From assembly GCA_963556145.1 (NCBI GenBank), contig OY744461.1:744001-808000 (forward strand): a stretch of 64,000 nucleotides of DNA. The letters are read 5' to 3'. Under the pieces are notes generated by a model. The model was not told the DNA's origin. It ran no database searches and saw only the letters and a list, made by a program, of their open reading frames with translations. The position numbers and the translations under genes were made by a program. This DNA comes from Hygrocybe punicea (taxonomy: Eukaryota; Basidiomycota; Agaricomycetes; Agaricales; Hygrophoraceae). Below, piece by piece: positions 22,653-34,377 of this stretch. Each line of letters starts with the position of its first letter. The first letter of the stretch is position 1.

Positions 22653-24073
22653 TCACAATTGGTGTTTCTTGCGTGCGTACACCTCCACTATCCTCAAGTA
22701 AACTGGGATCTTGGCTTCTCTCACTTCCTCCGTTACATTGGCCTCGATTTCATCTATGAGAGCTGGGGACATTCCACTGCCGAGGAGTAATGGTCGACCA
22801 GACTTGAGCCCAGCCTGCACGATTAATCAAATGTATCAAAAAAAAAGGGAGATATCGTAAAAGAAACAGAACAACCAAAATGTCATCCCGACCGAGCTCG
22901 CCGATCCGCCTCTGCCTGATAGCTTCAGGATCATCCCCTTGAACCCATGGGGACATTGGGATCCAATATTCTTGGTGTACGAGGTTCTCAAATGCATCAT
23001 GATCGCTGACCCATTGCACTATATTTGATGCGATTTCGGTGCTTCCCCCACGCGCGTGGATCGCCATACCCAAAACTTCCATCCAGTATGGCCACCAAGG
23101 AGGTCCGGCAACATTTGTGTCGATATTCCAACGCTGTTTATTGCCATCCCATATGTGAAAATCGCCTTCTGCAAGGTAGATTAGTCCCCCAGGCCGAAGT
23201 ACTCGACTGATATGATCGATGAGTCCTGGGAAATCTCTAATCTGCCATCGACAATTCACATGAACCAAATAGAGAAAGTAGTGTAACTCACTCCTGCAGA
23301 TAAGAGGCGAGCGTGTACGACATTGAAATCGCCATAGTAGTGTTCCAGCCCCAGGTTTATGTCGTCGACTTCACTCCTGAATTTCCGACATGAACGCAAT
23401 ATCAGGTGCTTTGTGAATGTTCTCACCGGCAATTCGGAGGCATAGTACTGCAAGAAAATGATTCAGCAAGCATCTCGGAATGTAACTATATGACCCTCAC
23501 ACAGATTGCAAAGGAACGAGATCGACAGCCACAGTGCTGCAGTTTGGAAAGTCAAGGGCTACTTCCATGATCCTTTCATCTTATCGTTTCATATACGAGA
23601 AGAAAAAGAGGTACTGATGTGTCTCACCAGCCGCCACTCCCACATCCCAAGTCCAAACAAGTCTTTGTCTCGCCTGGTATATCGTCCGCCAAGACATCCG
23701 CCAAAACAGCGGGATATTTCCCGAGAACTTCCCGAAACATCAAGTGTTGTTTCTCTATTGCATAAGATGGTTTAATCTGTGTAGGCCGGAGTCTTGACAG
23801 AGACTCACGGAGACGGTCCATCTCCTCGTCATCTGCTGGAAGCCGATACACATCTGAGTAATTGTTGATGCCTCTTCCATACTCAAGGATGAAGGCTTGT
23901 GCGCGCATCGAACTGGTCATGGACAGAACTGAAGGGACGGGCGAGGAGGAGCGGACGGAATAGGAGGATTGAGAGCTCACAGTTGTACTGGCATCAAAAG
24001 GAGGGAAAGCAGGGGTGGAATAGGCCTCGCTGGTCACATCACTATCATCGTCGAAGCACCGGGCTGAAGCCAT
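22653..24073 (-). CDS. SAM-dependent methyltransferase
   Basis: A multi-exon gene on the minus strand starts at the ATG at 24073 (MASARCF). The first exon runs to 23628, the second 23572-23503, and later exons follow to a stop at 22653. Motif I of class I methyltransferases is split by intron 1: 'CLDLGCGSGGW' then 'IMEVALDFPNCSTVAVDLVP'. Later conserved pieces are 'EVDDINLGLEHYYGDFNVVHARL', 'GLIDHISRVLRPGGLIYLAEGD', 'GPPWWPYWM' and the C-terminal 'LKSGRPLLLGSGMSPALIDEIE'. The enzyme would transfer a methyl group from S-adenosylmethionine; the substrate is unknown. Relatives are common in Agaricomycetes, often as stand-alone or secondary-metabolism genes. The exon boundary near 23427-23376 is uncertain. 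The upstream frame to 24202 is open but unlikely to be used. Confidence 0.78.
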
Positions 24074-24289
24074 TGCACAGTCTGAGCGTTTTATCGATGG
24101 TAGATTAGCCGCTGTGGCGATCAGGACCGTAGGACCCTGACTACAGTGCAACACTGTGCAGAATACTGATGCGCTCTCGACGTCCTCAGATTCAATATTC
24201 AATCTTGATAAAAATGCAAATCATCACCAAAACTCCTAGGACCCATCTTGTGGCTTACTGCTTTATAGGAGTGCCGTGAAAGACTGCGA

Positions 24290-24700
24290 ACAGGTTCAGA
24301 GTCACTCATCACCGTAAAATCTCTGCCACCTCTGCCACCTCTCTACAACCCTCACCCTCGCCGTGGTCCTCTCATCCAGTACCGCGTCGTCGGCTACGCC
24401 TTCACCATAGAGGCCCTGGCCAAATGGGCAGATAAACACCAAATTAAACGCGAGCAATCAAACTTCAGCAACAGGCGTTTGGTTACCTTGCGAGTAATGG
24501 CGGGGAGGCTGCCTGCCAACTGGCGTCGAAAAGCCATCGTTCACGACCCTAGAACTGGTTCGCTATCATCTTGCATTGTGATCGCTTCCAATGAGACGCC
24601 GGAGGAATTAGAGATGGCGCAGGATATGGAGAGGATTTGCATGTTTCAAAAGGCGGTGGAAACGACCGCCCTTCTGAGGTACCGCGCTGATTTGAGCTAG
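24290..24700 (+). CDS. Small hypothetical protein (possible gene remnant)
   Basis: An open plus-strand frame reads '...PHPRRGPLIQYRVVGYAFTIEALAKWADKH...' and ends at a TAG at 24698-24700. It has no ATG before 24497, so either an upstream exon exists or the frame is a 5'-truncated remnant. The composition is protein-like, but I recognise no domain. It is divergent to the methyltransferase gene, about 220 bp away. Confidence 0.4.
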   Translation, partial: TGSESLITVKSLPPLPPLYNPHPRRGPLIQYRVVGYAFTIEALAKWADKHQIKREQSNFSNRRLVTLRVMAGRLPANWRRKAIVHDPRTGSLSSCIVIASNETPEELEMAQDMERICMFQKAVETTALLRYRADLS

Positions 24701-24921
24701 TGCTAGTGAGTTTACGCCAAACCCCTCGATTTTTTTTTTGACGCAACACCGCAGAACGCGTCGGCTTTGTCGTGTCCTCTCTTCTTATGCCCGTTGTGTC
24801 TTGTACAAGGATATTTTTTCGAGTTTGCAAACGCAATGTCGGCAAAAGAGAATGATTCCGCATGGCCAGAATGACACTGCATGGCCATTTCTTGTGTCCA
24901 CCTTTTCTCACAAATTCGTAC

Positions 24922-25318
24922 ATGGCCCCCAACAAGAAGGGCGTTAATCAGAACGGCGGTACCGCAGGAAACTCCCTAAATCAAATCCCCAGTACCTCTG
25001 TAGCCCACTCTTCCGCAGTCAAACCTCTTTTCCCGCCAAACAAGTCCGTAGTTGAACACTTTGCTGCTAAGACTGCTAACAGAACACAGCATCATGGTAT
25101 CGTTCAGTCCAACCTGTCGTGAGCTTGGCCATGGCACTGGCACTAGCAACTGCAACCAGAACCACAATTTCTACGTTGCACAGAACATTCAAGTCATTAA
25201 CCCACGCTATGTCTGCAACACTCCGTTACCACAATTCAACGTGCCGGTAGATCTCTTATCTCTCAACTTTACCGGTCGCGAAAATGAGCTGGCCCAGATC
25301 ACAAAGGTTACCTCATAA
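24922..25318 (+). pseudogene. N-terminal fragment of an NB-ARC/STAND-type gene
   Basis: An ATG at 24922 opens 'MAPNKKGVNQNGGTAG...'. After one or two putative introns the segment 'NFYVAQNIQVINPRY...FNVPVDLL' leads to 'NFTGRENELAQI', the phrase that usually begins the NTPase region of fungal NB-ARC/TPR proteins. A stop follows three codons later (25316-25318) and no P-loop is found downstream. I read it as a truncated 5' end of a STAND gene. It lies 4 kb from the intact NLR and 8 kb from another NACHT fragment. Confidence 0.5.
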
Positions 25319-27657
25319 GCGGATCACCGAAAGCGTCAGGCATGTCTTGATTGGATGTGGATGACAAGCGCGAGAGTGGCAGGAGCGTTGCTTTGGTGGG
25401 CATCTTTCATCTGAATGTAGCCGCCACGATGGTTTAGACCAGGTCGGGAATAATGAATGCAGTAATCTGCTCATCGCGCTGCACCGCGCTGCTGATCAGA
25501 TTCAAAGCAACGCTTCCGGTGGTGACAGTGGTCGTTCCCCAAGCAATCAACGCCGCTTGATCCCAGCTTTTTCCAACCAGATACCTCTCTAAATCCGTTC
25601 CGACTCCGTATACAGCCTCTCCCGAGCCTTCCCAGTAAAAGGCGAACCTTTCAAAAGCGTAGCTGTGGTAAAGTCCTTGGTGGTCTGGACGGATCGTTCA
25701 TGATTAGAAATCTTTCCGTTGCTCTGGTACGAGAGGAGATGGAGTTTCCCCGGGCCGCGAGTGGTGACGACGACACATCTTCCATGCGTGAACAAAGACG
25801 CCATGAGTAAGGTTCCTCAGAGAGAGAGCACATAAATAAGCACGTAGAGGTCAAACGAGAAGTAGATGCGCCTTACCGGGATTTTAGAGAGTATTGCGAA
25901 GATTTAGTGGTAGATCGCGACAAGACGGTGTGTCTGAGTTGTGGGACGATGTGTTAATGCGCACTCTCTGCAATAGTCCCTTACCTACCAAGTTCTTGTG
26001 AGAGTAAGAGTGGGGCGATGGAAGGAAACCCAGAGACGACGTCTTATCGGCCCTCGAATGCCCAAACAAACTCCGGGACGTTCTCAGGCGTGATTGCAGG
26101 TGACAAGCTCGCAACCGTCGCATGACCGGATGATTCCTGCCAAGAACAGGTTAGCAGTTGTCAAACTGCCAGTTCCCTTTGGGCACATTTGGCAGGTTGG
26201 AACCATTGGATTTTCCTAGGTTTGGTCATGGTCAGATTAACATTGTCCCCCGCCTCGAACCTCACCATACCCCCACGAGGCAAGAACCTAGACGACGCGT
26301 TTGACAATGACAGGCATCCAAGCTGCTGACTCGCTGAATGTACCAAGGACCGCTACTGCCGTCGCCCCAAATACACCGACTACGAAGGACAGGAAAGAGA
26401 GAATAAGAAGGGATACCTACACCATCACCGCACAAGTCTTCTGACCTGAATGGTTTCTTCCATTAAATCAACCTGTTCGGCGCAATCGTCAGTGATCCGG
26501 GGTTGTGAACGAATCAGTGGGTAAGCTCGGTACCTAGATTCTAGGAGCCGTAACATAGCTTAACATGTGCTGAAGCTAGTCCCCAACTCTCGACTCGCTG
26601 GCAATTACGACAAACAAGAGGGCATGAAGAGAAGGTCGGTAGGGCGGTTTCTTGTGGGAGCCTTGGTGTCAATTACGGTTTGCAAGGCGAGGTTGAAACT
26701 TTGAAGGGGAGGTCGATAGTAGAGGCAAAACCTCGACAGAGCGACCGGTCTCGCTGAGCGTGATTTGGCAAAAAAGGAAAGCCGGCTTGGCATCCAGACG
26801 AAACCTCAATCGAATTAGAGGCTTTATCCACCACTGTCGGCCAAGATGGTGTACGTCTGCCATATACGAAAATCTGGATTAACTACACAACTCACGGTGT
26901 AACGATATCTCCACCCGATCGAGTTAATTTCAGAGTTGGGTGGATTTCGTTACGCCTACCCGAGTTGGCTGCGAAGATCGAATGTCCTTCTCGCAGGTGA
27001 ATGTGCGAGGAACCTGATAGAGGATTCCCGGCTCCTTGCGACATCAGAACAATCAGAGTCATCAATCAGCATGTCACCGATGTATCTGTTGCTCCACATC
27101 TGATGAGAAGGTCTTGACATGCATTCCTTTCGATTACAGTCAAACTCCCAAGCTGATGATAACAGATCAGCCAAGCTCTCAGCGCTCAGCAGTGGTCCTG
27201 TGAAAGCGATACCACGGGATTGGCCTCATCGATATGGCTGAGATCCTGACGCAGCTGGGCGTTTTCATTCGTTATTCAGCGCTCATCCGACGATGACATG
27301 TAACAGGAAGTTTGCGAGACCTGGGAGAAAGCGACACTTTTTTTATGATGACAGCCTTCTTCCATTGGTGGAAAACCATTTTGCTGGAGAATGCAAAGCG
27401 GGCGCCTAGATATCTTTGGTTCACAAGCAGTTAGAACAGATCGATGAGTCGGAATTGAAAAGGACACTAGTGACTTCTAAACGCCGTGATGCAGCGACTC
27501 CAATTTGAGGGGGCAAAACCTTGACTGCGCTCCAACCAAGAAAGAATGTTGTAGCAGATACGCGCTAACTTGAAGCAGTGCAGTCAAGTTTGACTTGGAG
27601 AACGATTTCCCAGGCTGATCCTGCAGGATAGGATGTACCCCACCTCGTTCATTCCAG
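25319..27657. other. Long intergenic region without a recognisable gene
   Basis: Only short frames without motifs are present. A minus-strand frame at 25589-25854 ('RCVVVTTRGPGKLHLLSYQ') looks protein-like but stops on both sides. About 26680-26715 resembles 21045-21080 upstream of the NLR ('aggttgaa.ctttgaag'). This may be a graveyard of old genes. Confidence 0.4.
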
Positions 27658-27668
27658 CATAAATAGGC
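27658..27668 (+). promoter_or_regulatory. TATA-like element upstream of the small ORF at 27765
   Basis: The sequence 'gcataaatagg' lies about 105 bp upstream of the ATG at 27765. Position and composition fit a core promoter TATA box, but this is based on sequence alone. Confidence 0.35.
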
Positions 27669-27764
27669 TTACGACAGTTGGATTTCGATCAGTACTAGTG
27701 TCCAACACCTCGTCGCCACCACATAACTTGCCCTCTATTTTGAGAAAATCTCCATTATTTTGTC

Positions 27765-28124
27765 ATGGCCTTCGTAGAAAAGTGCGTTGAACTGGTTACG
27801 TTCTTGTTCCCGCTTCTAATTAGAAACGTTTACCCCAGTGACGGTAGTGACCTCCAAGCACCGGAAATACAGACTGTCACTGCGGTCATAGTGAAGAATA
27901 CCGGCAGACTCGTGTTGATCTTTAAAAATGCCACGTTCATGTTCGAACTTCTCCCTGGCCAAACCCAATATTTGAGGCCCGAGCCGTCCCCTTACGAAGT
28001 CATCGCCGAGGGTCGCATTATCGCGACGATTTTCTATCCCGGCCGCCCGATATATGAAGTCAAGGAAGGCGAAACTGTCCCAGGTGCCAAATTCGAGCAG
28101 TTGGTCCCAATGAAGGATGCGTAG
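27765..28124 (+). CDS. Small uncharacterised protein, 119 aa
   Basis: A single-exon frame begins at an ATG in good context ('tgtcatggcc') and ends with TAG. The protein begins MAFVEKCVELVTFLFPLLIR and continues with alternating hydrophobic residues ('AVIVKNTGRLVLIFKNATFMFELLPGQ', 'EVIAEGRIIATIFYPG'), which suggests a small beta-sheet-rich domain. No signal peptide is obvious. I do not recognise the family. It lies 255 bp upstream of the Afi1-like gene on the same strand. Confidence 0.6.
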   Translation: MAFVEKCVELVTFLFPLLIRNVYPSDGSDLQAPEIQTVTAVIVKNTGRLVLIFKNATFMFELLPGQTQYLRPEPSPYEVIAEGRIIATIFYPGRPIYEVKEGETVPGAKFEQLVPMKDA

Positions 28125-28379
28125 TGAACTGGGGAGGTCTCCATCCGTTGTCGTCGTTGCGCTTTCGTGAGTTTGGTCAATCTTGAATACTATTCTGAAA
28201 TTGACCTGATCTGTTCAGCAAATTGTACTATACAAATTCGAAGTTTCAACAGCTAAAATGCCCAACCGCTTCCTATGTAGTCTCAATTATACAAATTCTG
28301 TGATTTTTTTGCGACTGAAGAAATAATATTTTCCATATGGATTCGAGGTGAAGTCACGTGGTAGTGCCAATCAGCAACC

Positions 28380-31300
28380 ATGAACCACCACTGCTCGTTC
28401 GTCCTCCTGGCCGAGTTTGATATCGACAGAGGTGCAATGTTAACCTACCAGTTCCCTCAGCCGCTCGGAACAGACGAACTGTACGTTGGTTATCCCATTA
28501 GAAAAATATTATACGCGAGCTACCACTGGTTATAACTTATCAGACTCCTCGCAAATTTGATGCTTCCAGACGGCGCTGAAAAGCAGCTCGAAGACTGGAC
28601 TATTTTCTTTCTGAACCAGACTCACTTCAACAAAATATCTCCTGTACTCGCTCTAGATCCAATTTCACACGAAAATAACTCGGACCAGGACTCGCTCTCG
28701 GAACTATTGTACGTACTCAACCTCGTTCGCACAAAACACGACAAATCCGTACGGAGGTATTTATTTCTCTCTCTCTCATCCAATCTCTCACTACCCATTT
28801 CAAGAGGTGCAGTCGTGAAAGCAATGGCAATCTGCACACGACATCCGTTCATTCAGATTTTCAAGGTTCTCGCTCTCTCTCTCTTCCTTCACCATCTACT
28901 AACAACCCATACAGCCAGTCCTCCTCATGGCACTCGACGACTACTTCTCCGACCCCTCCCAAGACTGCCTTGCACGCCTATTCGATGCCGTAAACTCAAT
29001 GGACATCTCCGCTGCACCGATCCTCACTCGTAATGAAAAATTCGTCATGCGCGCTTCAGAACGCAAAGATATCTTTGCCGAAAAATTCTCTCTCAACAAC
29101 AGCAACAGCAGCAGCCAAGATCACGGTCACTCTGGCCCACAACCACACCATAAACACCGTCACAAACCGTCCAACTCGGTCGAATCCTCTTCGAGTTTTG
29201 AAGACGGAATCTTGATCCGCACGCGCGACCGTGATCGCGATCGTGATTGGGAAACGCAACAAAATATACGGCCTCCTCCCCCTCCCCCTCGCTCTCGCAC
29301 AGACAGCACTGCTCCAGCTCCAGCTCCCCAACACCTGAACCCAAACCCAAACCCAAACCCTCCCGGACCAATATCAGCACCAGCACCCGCAGCACCCCCC
29401 CACTCCCAAAACAACATCCACAAGCACCATCGCAGCAACTCGCAATATTCACCAACAGACACCTCCTTCACCCTCGGCGGAACCGCAGTATGGGTCAACG
29501 ACCATGACAACGATAACGATAACGACAACGAAGACGAAGACGGCAGCTCCCTCGACACCGCCCTCCCACTCTCGTCTTTCCCCGGCTCACTCACCTCTTC
29601 CTCCTTCTCCACCCTCCCCACTTCTTCATCATCTCGTGGCCGCCGCTCAACGGACACTTCATCCACGTCATCCCACTTGCCGAATGCACCTGCCACCACG
29701 GGGTCCGTACACGCCGCCCACGCCCCTTTTCCTCCTCCTCACCATACATACGAACACCATATGCGCCCTGGTATCCCTATAGATACCCATTTCTTCCAGA
29801 CATCTATCGCTTACAGAGATCACCTCTTGCCCATCAAGATGCCCCTCTCCACATTCCCAGAAGAAGTTGGCGACGTAAGCCAACTCTCCCTCCCCTTCAC
29901 ACCGTCATCACTAACTAACCCCCCACCCCTTTTTTAGTACTCCCTAATCACCCTAATCCAAGCGTTCCCCCTCCCCCAAAATACCTCCGGCCCCCTCCAC
30001 CCACACTTACACACCAACGGCACCCTCACACACCCCATCATCATCCTCTTCAACGCCCTCCTCACAGGCAAACGTGTCATATTCCTCGGCCACAACCGTC
30101 CCGCAGGACAGGTATCCGCATTTGTACTCGCCGCGTGTGCGCTGGGGTCTGGGTGCGGTGCAGTGTTGCGTGGGTTGGTGGAACGTGCGTTTCCATATGC
30201 GAACCTTACGAATAGGGACGAGTGGGAATCTGTGTAAGTTGATTTGGTGTTTTTTTTTCTATGTAGAGGGATGTTTTTCGCTTTATCTTTGTTTTTCGTT
30301 CTTTTCTTCGAAACATATCACGAAGCTGACTTCCCATCCGCAGCCCCGCATACATAGCCGGAGTCACCAACCCTATATTCGAATCCTCCGGGTCCTGGGA
30401 CGTCCTCTTCGATATCGCCACAGCCCGCGTCATTGTATCCAAAGACATCAACAGTACCCACCCACCCAATGCCACTTCATCGTCATCAGCATCGGCGTCG
30501 TCATCGTCAGCCGCATCGTCATCAGCATCAACATCCTCTTCGTCGGCGTCATCGACGTCAATGTCAACGACATCAGCGTCGACAGCAACGACAACATCCG
30601 CGATGTCGACTACTACTACTACATCAACAGTAGTGGGAGGAGGAGGAGGTACTACCACTCTCGGCCTTGGCCTCAGTCCTGCCATAACCACAATCACCTC
30701 GCGATCCGGGACTCTCAAAGCGGAGGCTTCCCTGGGCGAAGACGATTTTGGTCGTCGTGATGGTAAAGATGCAACAACAGCAGCCGCCGGGCAGAAGAGC
30801 GAGTTCATCGCAAAGGCGGATAGTCCGGATAATCTGTTTATCGAAGATGTCTGTATTTGTTTCTTTCTCCTTTTTCACACATTCCATTCTCTCATCTTAT
30901 ACTCAATATAAAAACACAAAAATAGATCATCACAGCCATTTCCTACCACTTTGGTGAACGTCTGGTCCGGATGCGTTTCACTGAGTACGTTCTGCGCTTC
31001 GTTCGCCTTGCGGCACGATACGAGCAAGAGACGTTCGGGTCGACCAAGATAAGTTTCCCTAGTATGTCGTTCTCACCGGGCGGTGGAGGCGGAGGTGGAC
31101 AGCTGGGTAGCGGAATCGTGTTTGCCGACGATGCGTCGTGTATGCGGGAGCTTGCTGCGAATGCGAGCCGGATTGAGGGGTGGAGGAAGACGAATACGTA
31201 TCAGTATTGTGTGGCGGTGAGTGTGTGACTTTTGTCCCTCTCTTCTCCTTCTCTGTTCTGCGTCTTTTTTTTTTTTGCTCGCGCTCTCTTGCACTGTTGC

Positions 31301-32226
31301 TTTTCATTCCAAGACTCTATGCTCATGTCAATTCCGCGGTTGCAGGACTTTAGCCGACACCAATCGACGAATGCCATTAAAGGCTTTGACGTGCTCCACC
31401 AACTCGTACGCCTACGCCACGCGAGGAACATGCCTGACGCGGAAGTCGATCTCATCATGCGTGCGATCGCTGAGAACGTGCAGTCGTATGAGCAGGTGGT
31501 CGAGGTAATGTGTTTTTTTTTTCCCTTACCGCCCTTTGGTCCTGTGTACTGACTCGGTCGACTTGGTGGACCAAAATGGCAGCTACTTGCACACTTGACG
31601 CCGCATGGTGGTGGGCTGATGTATCTAAGCCTCGGGCTGTTCCACCAGCAAGAGTCTATACGGGAGCGGACGGTGGATATTTTGAGTGAACTCCGTGCAT
31701 ACCCCGTAAGTTTTTTCCTTCTTTCTGTTTGTAATTCTTTCTTTTTTGGGAGGGGGGGGGGGTGACGTTTCTGGATGACGAGCGCGCAAGTGCGGCAGAC
31801 CGTAATTGAATCGGCATTGGTGGCGGGTTGTTATGTTCTGAGCCCCATCACCCAATGTCTTTCTGGGAGCAGATGGTGGACGTCCTCGGCGGACTTGATC
31901 ATTTTTGATCTTCTTTCTCCTGCTCTTTCTCTCTTCTTTATTACTATCTGCTGACTGAGGACCTAATGCTGCTGGTTCCACCTTTGTTGTCCTTGCGTGA
32001 AAAGGTGGGAGTTCTCTTTCTACAGGCACTCAACCATTTCCAGCGGTACGCGTATGTGCGGCAGGCACATGCTCGTGAAATGCACGTTACAGCTGTGAGG
32101 GAGCACCACCACCACCACCACCAATCGCAGCAGCACCAATTGCAACAGCACTTGCACCCTCCTGTGTTCCCTGTGCGGTCGGTACTGAACAGGAGTGAAT
32201 CTAGCCTGGGACTGGGGGCATTGTAG
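28380..32226 (+). CDS. AFI1: Afi1/Mesa4-family DENN-domain protein
   Basis: Ten exons, all with GT-AG introns in phase: 28380-28480, 28544-28756, 28805-28865, 28915-29874, 29938-30233, 30344-30848, 30926-31216, 31346-31504, 31583-31705 and 32005-32226, encoding 976 residues. The N-terminus ('[20 protein letters not shown]') and '[18 protein letters not shown]' match the Afi1 docking region. '[27 protein letters not shown]' plus '[13 protein letters not shown]' and '[20 protein letters not shown]' match the stabilisation-of-polarity-axis (DENN-type) region. In yeast, Afi1 links the Arf3 GTPase to polarity and vesicle traffic; that role is inferred here. Exon 4 and exon 6 carry low-complexity inserts (Asp/Asn, Ser/Thr), and the C-terminus is His/Gln-rich. 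The family assignment is by motif reading. Confidence 0.82.
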
Positions 32227-32377
32227 AAGTTGCTAGAGGGAACTATTTTTGGCATTATTTTTTGTCTTTCTTCCTGTACTTGTAGGTTGCTCCCACTCAT
32301 GAGGAGAGGTACATGTACATAGTAGGTATCATCATCATTGTGGCAGGCGAATACATCCCAGGCAAAAAGCTCCTTCA

Positions 32378-32745
32378 TCATAGTAAGCCCTTGGTGAAAG
32401 TCGCACCCAAGTAGAGACCGTACTGCTTTATCTTCCGGACCAGCGTAGACAGCGCGAGGCCGAGGGCTACCGCAGTAGCGGTCCTGTTGTCGTTGTTCTT
32501 GCGCAGGGTCTCTGCAATCAGGTCACGCTCGAACGTCCGACCCACCAACGGCAGTGGATCCTCGATCGCTATAACCTGTGCATTAATCACCCCTTCTAAT
32601 CTGGGACGTCAACCGTTTTACGTACATGGTTCTCCAACTGTGCAAGCGTTGCGGCTGCTGGGGATTCAGAGCGTATACGAATTATGGTCCCATGTTCGGC
32701 CAGCTTGGGCGGTACATCTATAACTTCGCATGGATTCAAAGACGA
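32378..32745 (-). pseudogene. Fragment with a Fis-type helix-turn-helix, split by a putative intron
   Basis: On the minus strand, 'EVIDVPPKLAEHG' to 'AAATLAQLENH' can be spliced across a 54-bp GT-AG intron to 'VIAIEDPLPLVG'. The frame then continues as 'FERDLIAETLRKNNDNRTAT', 'AVALGLALSTLVRKIKQYGL' and a TAG-type stop at 32378. The last ~45 residues fit the Fis/NtrC-type DNA-binding helix-turn-helix of bacteria: an E-x-x-LI start, N-x-T-x-x-A, LG, TL-x-RKIK-x-YGL. Upstream, the frame meets a stop and has no ATG, so only a 3' part of a gene is present. It lies between the Afi1-like gene and a NACHT fragment. Origin by transfer from bacteria is an inference. Confidence 0.5.
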
Positions 32746-32959
32746 AAGAACTCAGAGTTGATGCTATTTTACTGAGTAGAACTGCAATCGAAGTTTCGAC
32801 GTCACAGAACGATGGAATCTTGCGACTGTAAAAGCTTCTTTGCGGGAGCGTCCAACAGTGAACCAACACTAACGGTACTTGAGGCTTTCACCGCCATCGG
32901 TCGTGATTCAGCACATTACGCACATCAACCACTCAGAAGAGGCCAACCGACTGCTCGCT

Positions 32960-33240
32960 ACCCTGAAGCCTCTAGATTGTAACGGCTGCTATGCATGGCA
33001 GGGACTCGGGAGAGGGTACGCCATTCGGTCGATAAGCGGCTGGGTAACCTCGACGAATCAAATATTCTCCACGAATCAAATATTCTCCACGGTAGTCCAG
33101 GGTCTGGAAAATCAGCCATTGCGTCTAGCCTGGTGTCCAAGTACGCCAATCTCCGCCGATTGGGCTCGAGTTTTACTTTCGAGGAGACGTCCGAGTCACG
33201 CTGGGCGAGTTGCGATCGGTCTAGCTTCAAATATCTTCTG
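32960..33240 (+). pseudogene. NACHT P-loop fragment
   Basis: The plus strand reads 'CMAGTRERVRHSVDKRLGNL' then 'NILHGSPGSGKSAIASSLVS' and 'NLRRLGSSFTFEE', matching the start of fungal NACHT domains (Cys-x-x-GTR, Walker A GSPGSGKS, RLG-x-SF). A short tandem duplication inserts an extra 'DESNILH' copy. The domain ends abruptly, with no Walker B downstream, so it is a truncated gene piece. Compare 'CLPGTR...GAAGTGKSS' in the NLR at 19.4 kb. Confidence 0.7.
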
Positions 33241-33433
33241 AGCGGCTCATATACTATCAATCAATACATTTTCTCTCGCGAGTCTGTACAGTTGAAGACG
33301 ACTTATCCAGTGTACATTGGCTTCTTGTAGTTAGGCATTAAACTTGTCTAGTGGCAGCGGAATAGGTGTGGAACACAAACGTCACATGTTGACCTGACTA
33401 GCCTGAGAACTATGGCGTGACAAATGCACTTTT

Positions 33434-34253
33434 ATTACAGCCGTTTTTGAAATCCTTGAGACTTTTTGAATTTTTTTGATAGTTTAGAAAAATGTTGACT
33501 TGGAAAAAATTTGAGTGCTGTATTTTGTATCTCATGAAATACTGCATGGATTGACATGGTTATAGAGGGAAAGTTGTACTATGTCTTAAGGGCTATCTAC
33601 TCCTGTAATTACATTTAGAAAATATTTAGTGTGTGGTGAGTTGTGGATGAAACAAAAGGTAAACCAGTACTTTGTGACACCCCAAATGATATTGTCAAGT
33701 AATGCCATCAAATGAACTCCTATGAAGAAGATTGTAGAGAGAAAGTTGTTCATTTTGTCAAGGGCTAGAAGTACATATACCGTGTTTTTCTTTATTTTTT
33801 GTTCTTTGAGCCAATATTTATGACTTTTGTAGTCATGATCCCAATGCAGACAAGGATAGTAATGGTGTAATATTAGCTTGAAGAACAAAAAATAAAGAAA
33901 AACACGGTATATGTACTTCTAGCCCTTGACAAAATGAACAACTTTCTCTCTACAATCTTCTTCATAGGAGTTCATTTGATGGCATTACTTGACAATATCA
34001 TTTGGGGTGTCACAAAGTACTGGTTTACCTTTTGTTTCATCCACAACTCACCACACACTAAATATTTTCTAAATGTAATTACAGGAGTAGATAGCCCTTA
34101 AGACATAGTACAACTTTCCCTCTATAACCATGTCAATCCATGCAGTATTTCATGAGATACAAAATACAGCACTCAAATTTTTTCCAAGTCAACATTTTTC
34201 TAAACTATCAAAAAAATTCAAAAAGTCTCAAGGATTTCAAAAATGGCTGTAAT
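33434..34253. repeat. Near-perfect inverted repeat: two 373-bp arms with a 74-bp loop
   Basis: The left arm 33434-33806 and right arm 33881-34253 are reverse complements of equal length with very few mismatches (for example one in 'cagccgttttt' against 'aaaaatggctg'). The loop is 33807-33880. Weaker inverted similarity seems to extend outward ('gtgacaaatgcac' against 'gtgcgtttgcgtgat'). No coding sequence is recognised in the arms. Transcription through it would give a long hairpin RNA. Confidence 0.92.
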
Positions 34254-34377
34254 TCCTGTGATAGAAACTGTGCGTTTGCGTGATGAGGTTACAGCCGATT
34301 CAAAACATGACTTGTGGCCTGAAATTGACACCAAAAATATTTATTACACCACCAAAAAACAATTTAAACTTATTTAG

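Noticed and set aside
28622..28852. Minus-strand ORF opposite exons 2-3 of the Afi1-like gene
   Set aside because: Antisense shadow of a well-supported spliced gene.
29056..29699. Minus-strand Val/Glu/Gly-rich ORFs
   Set aside because: Shadows of the low-complexity part of exon 4 of the Afi1-like gene.
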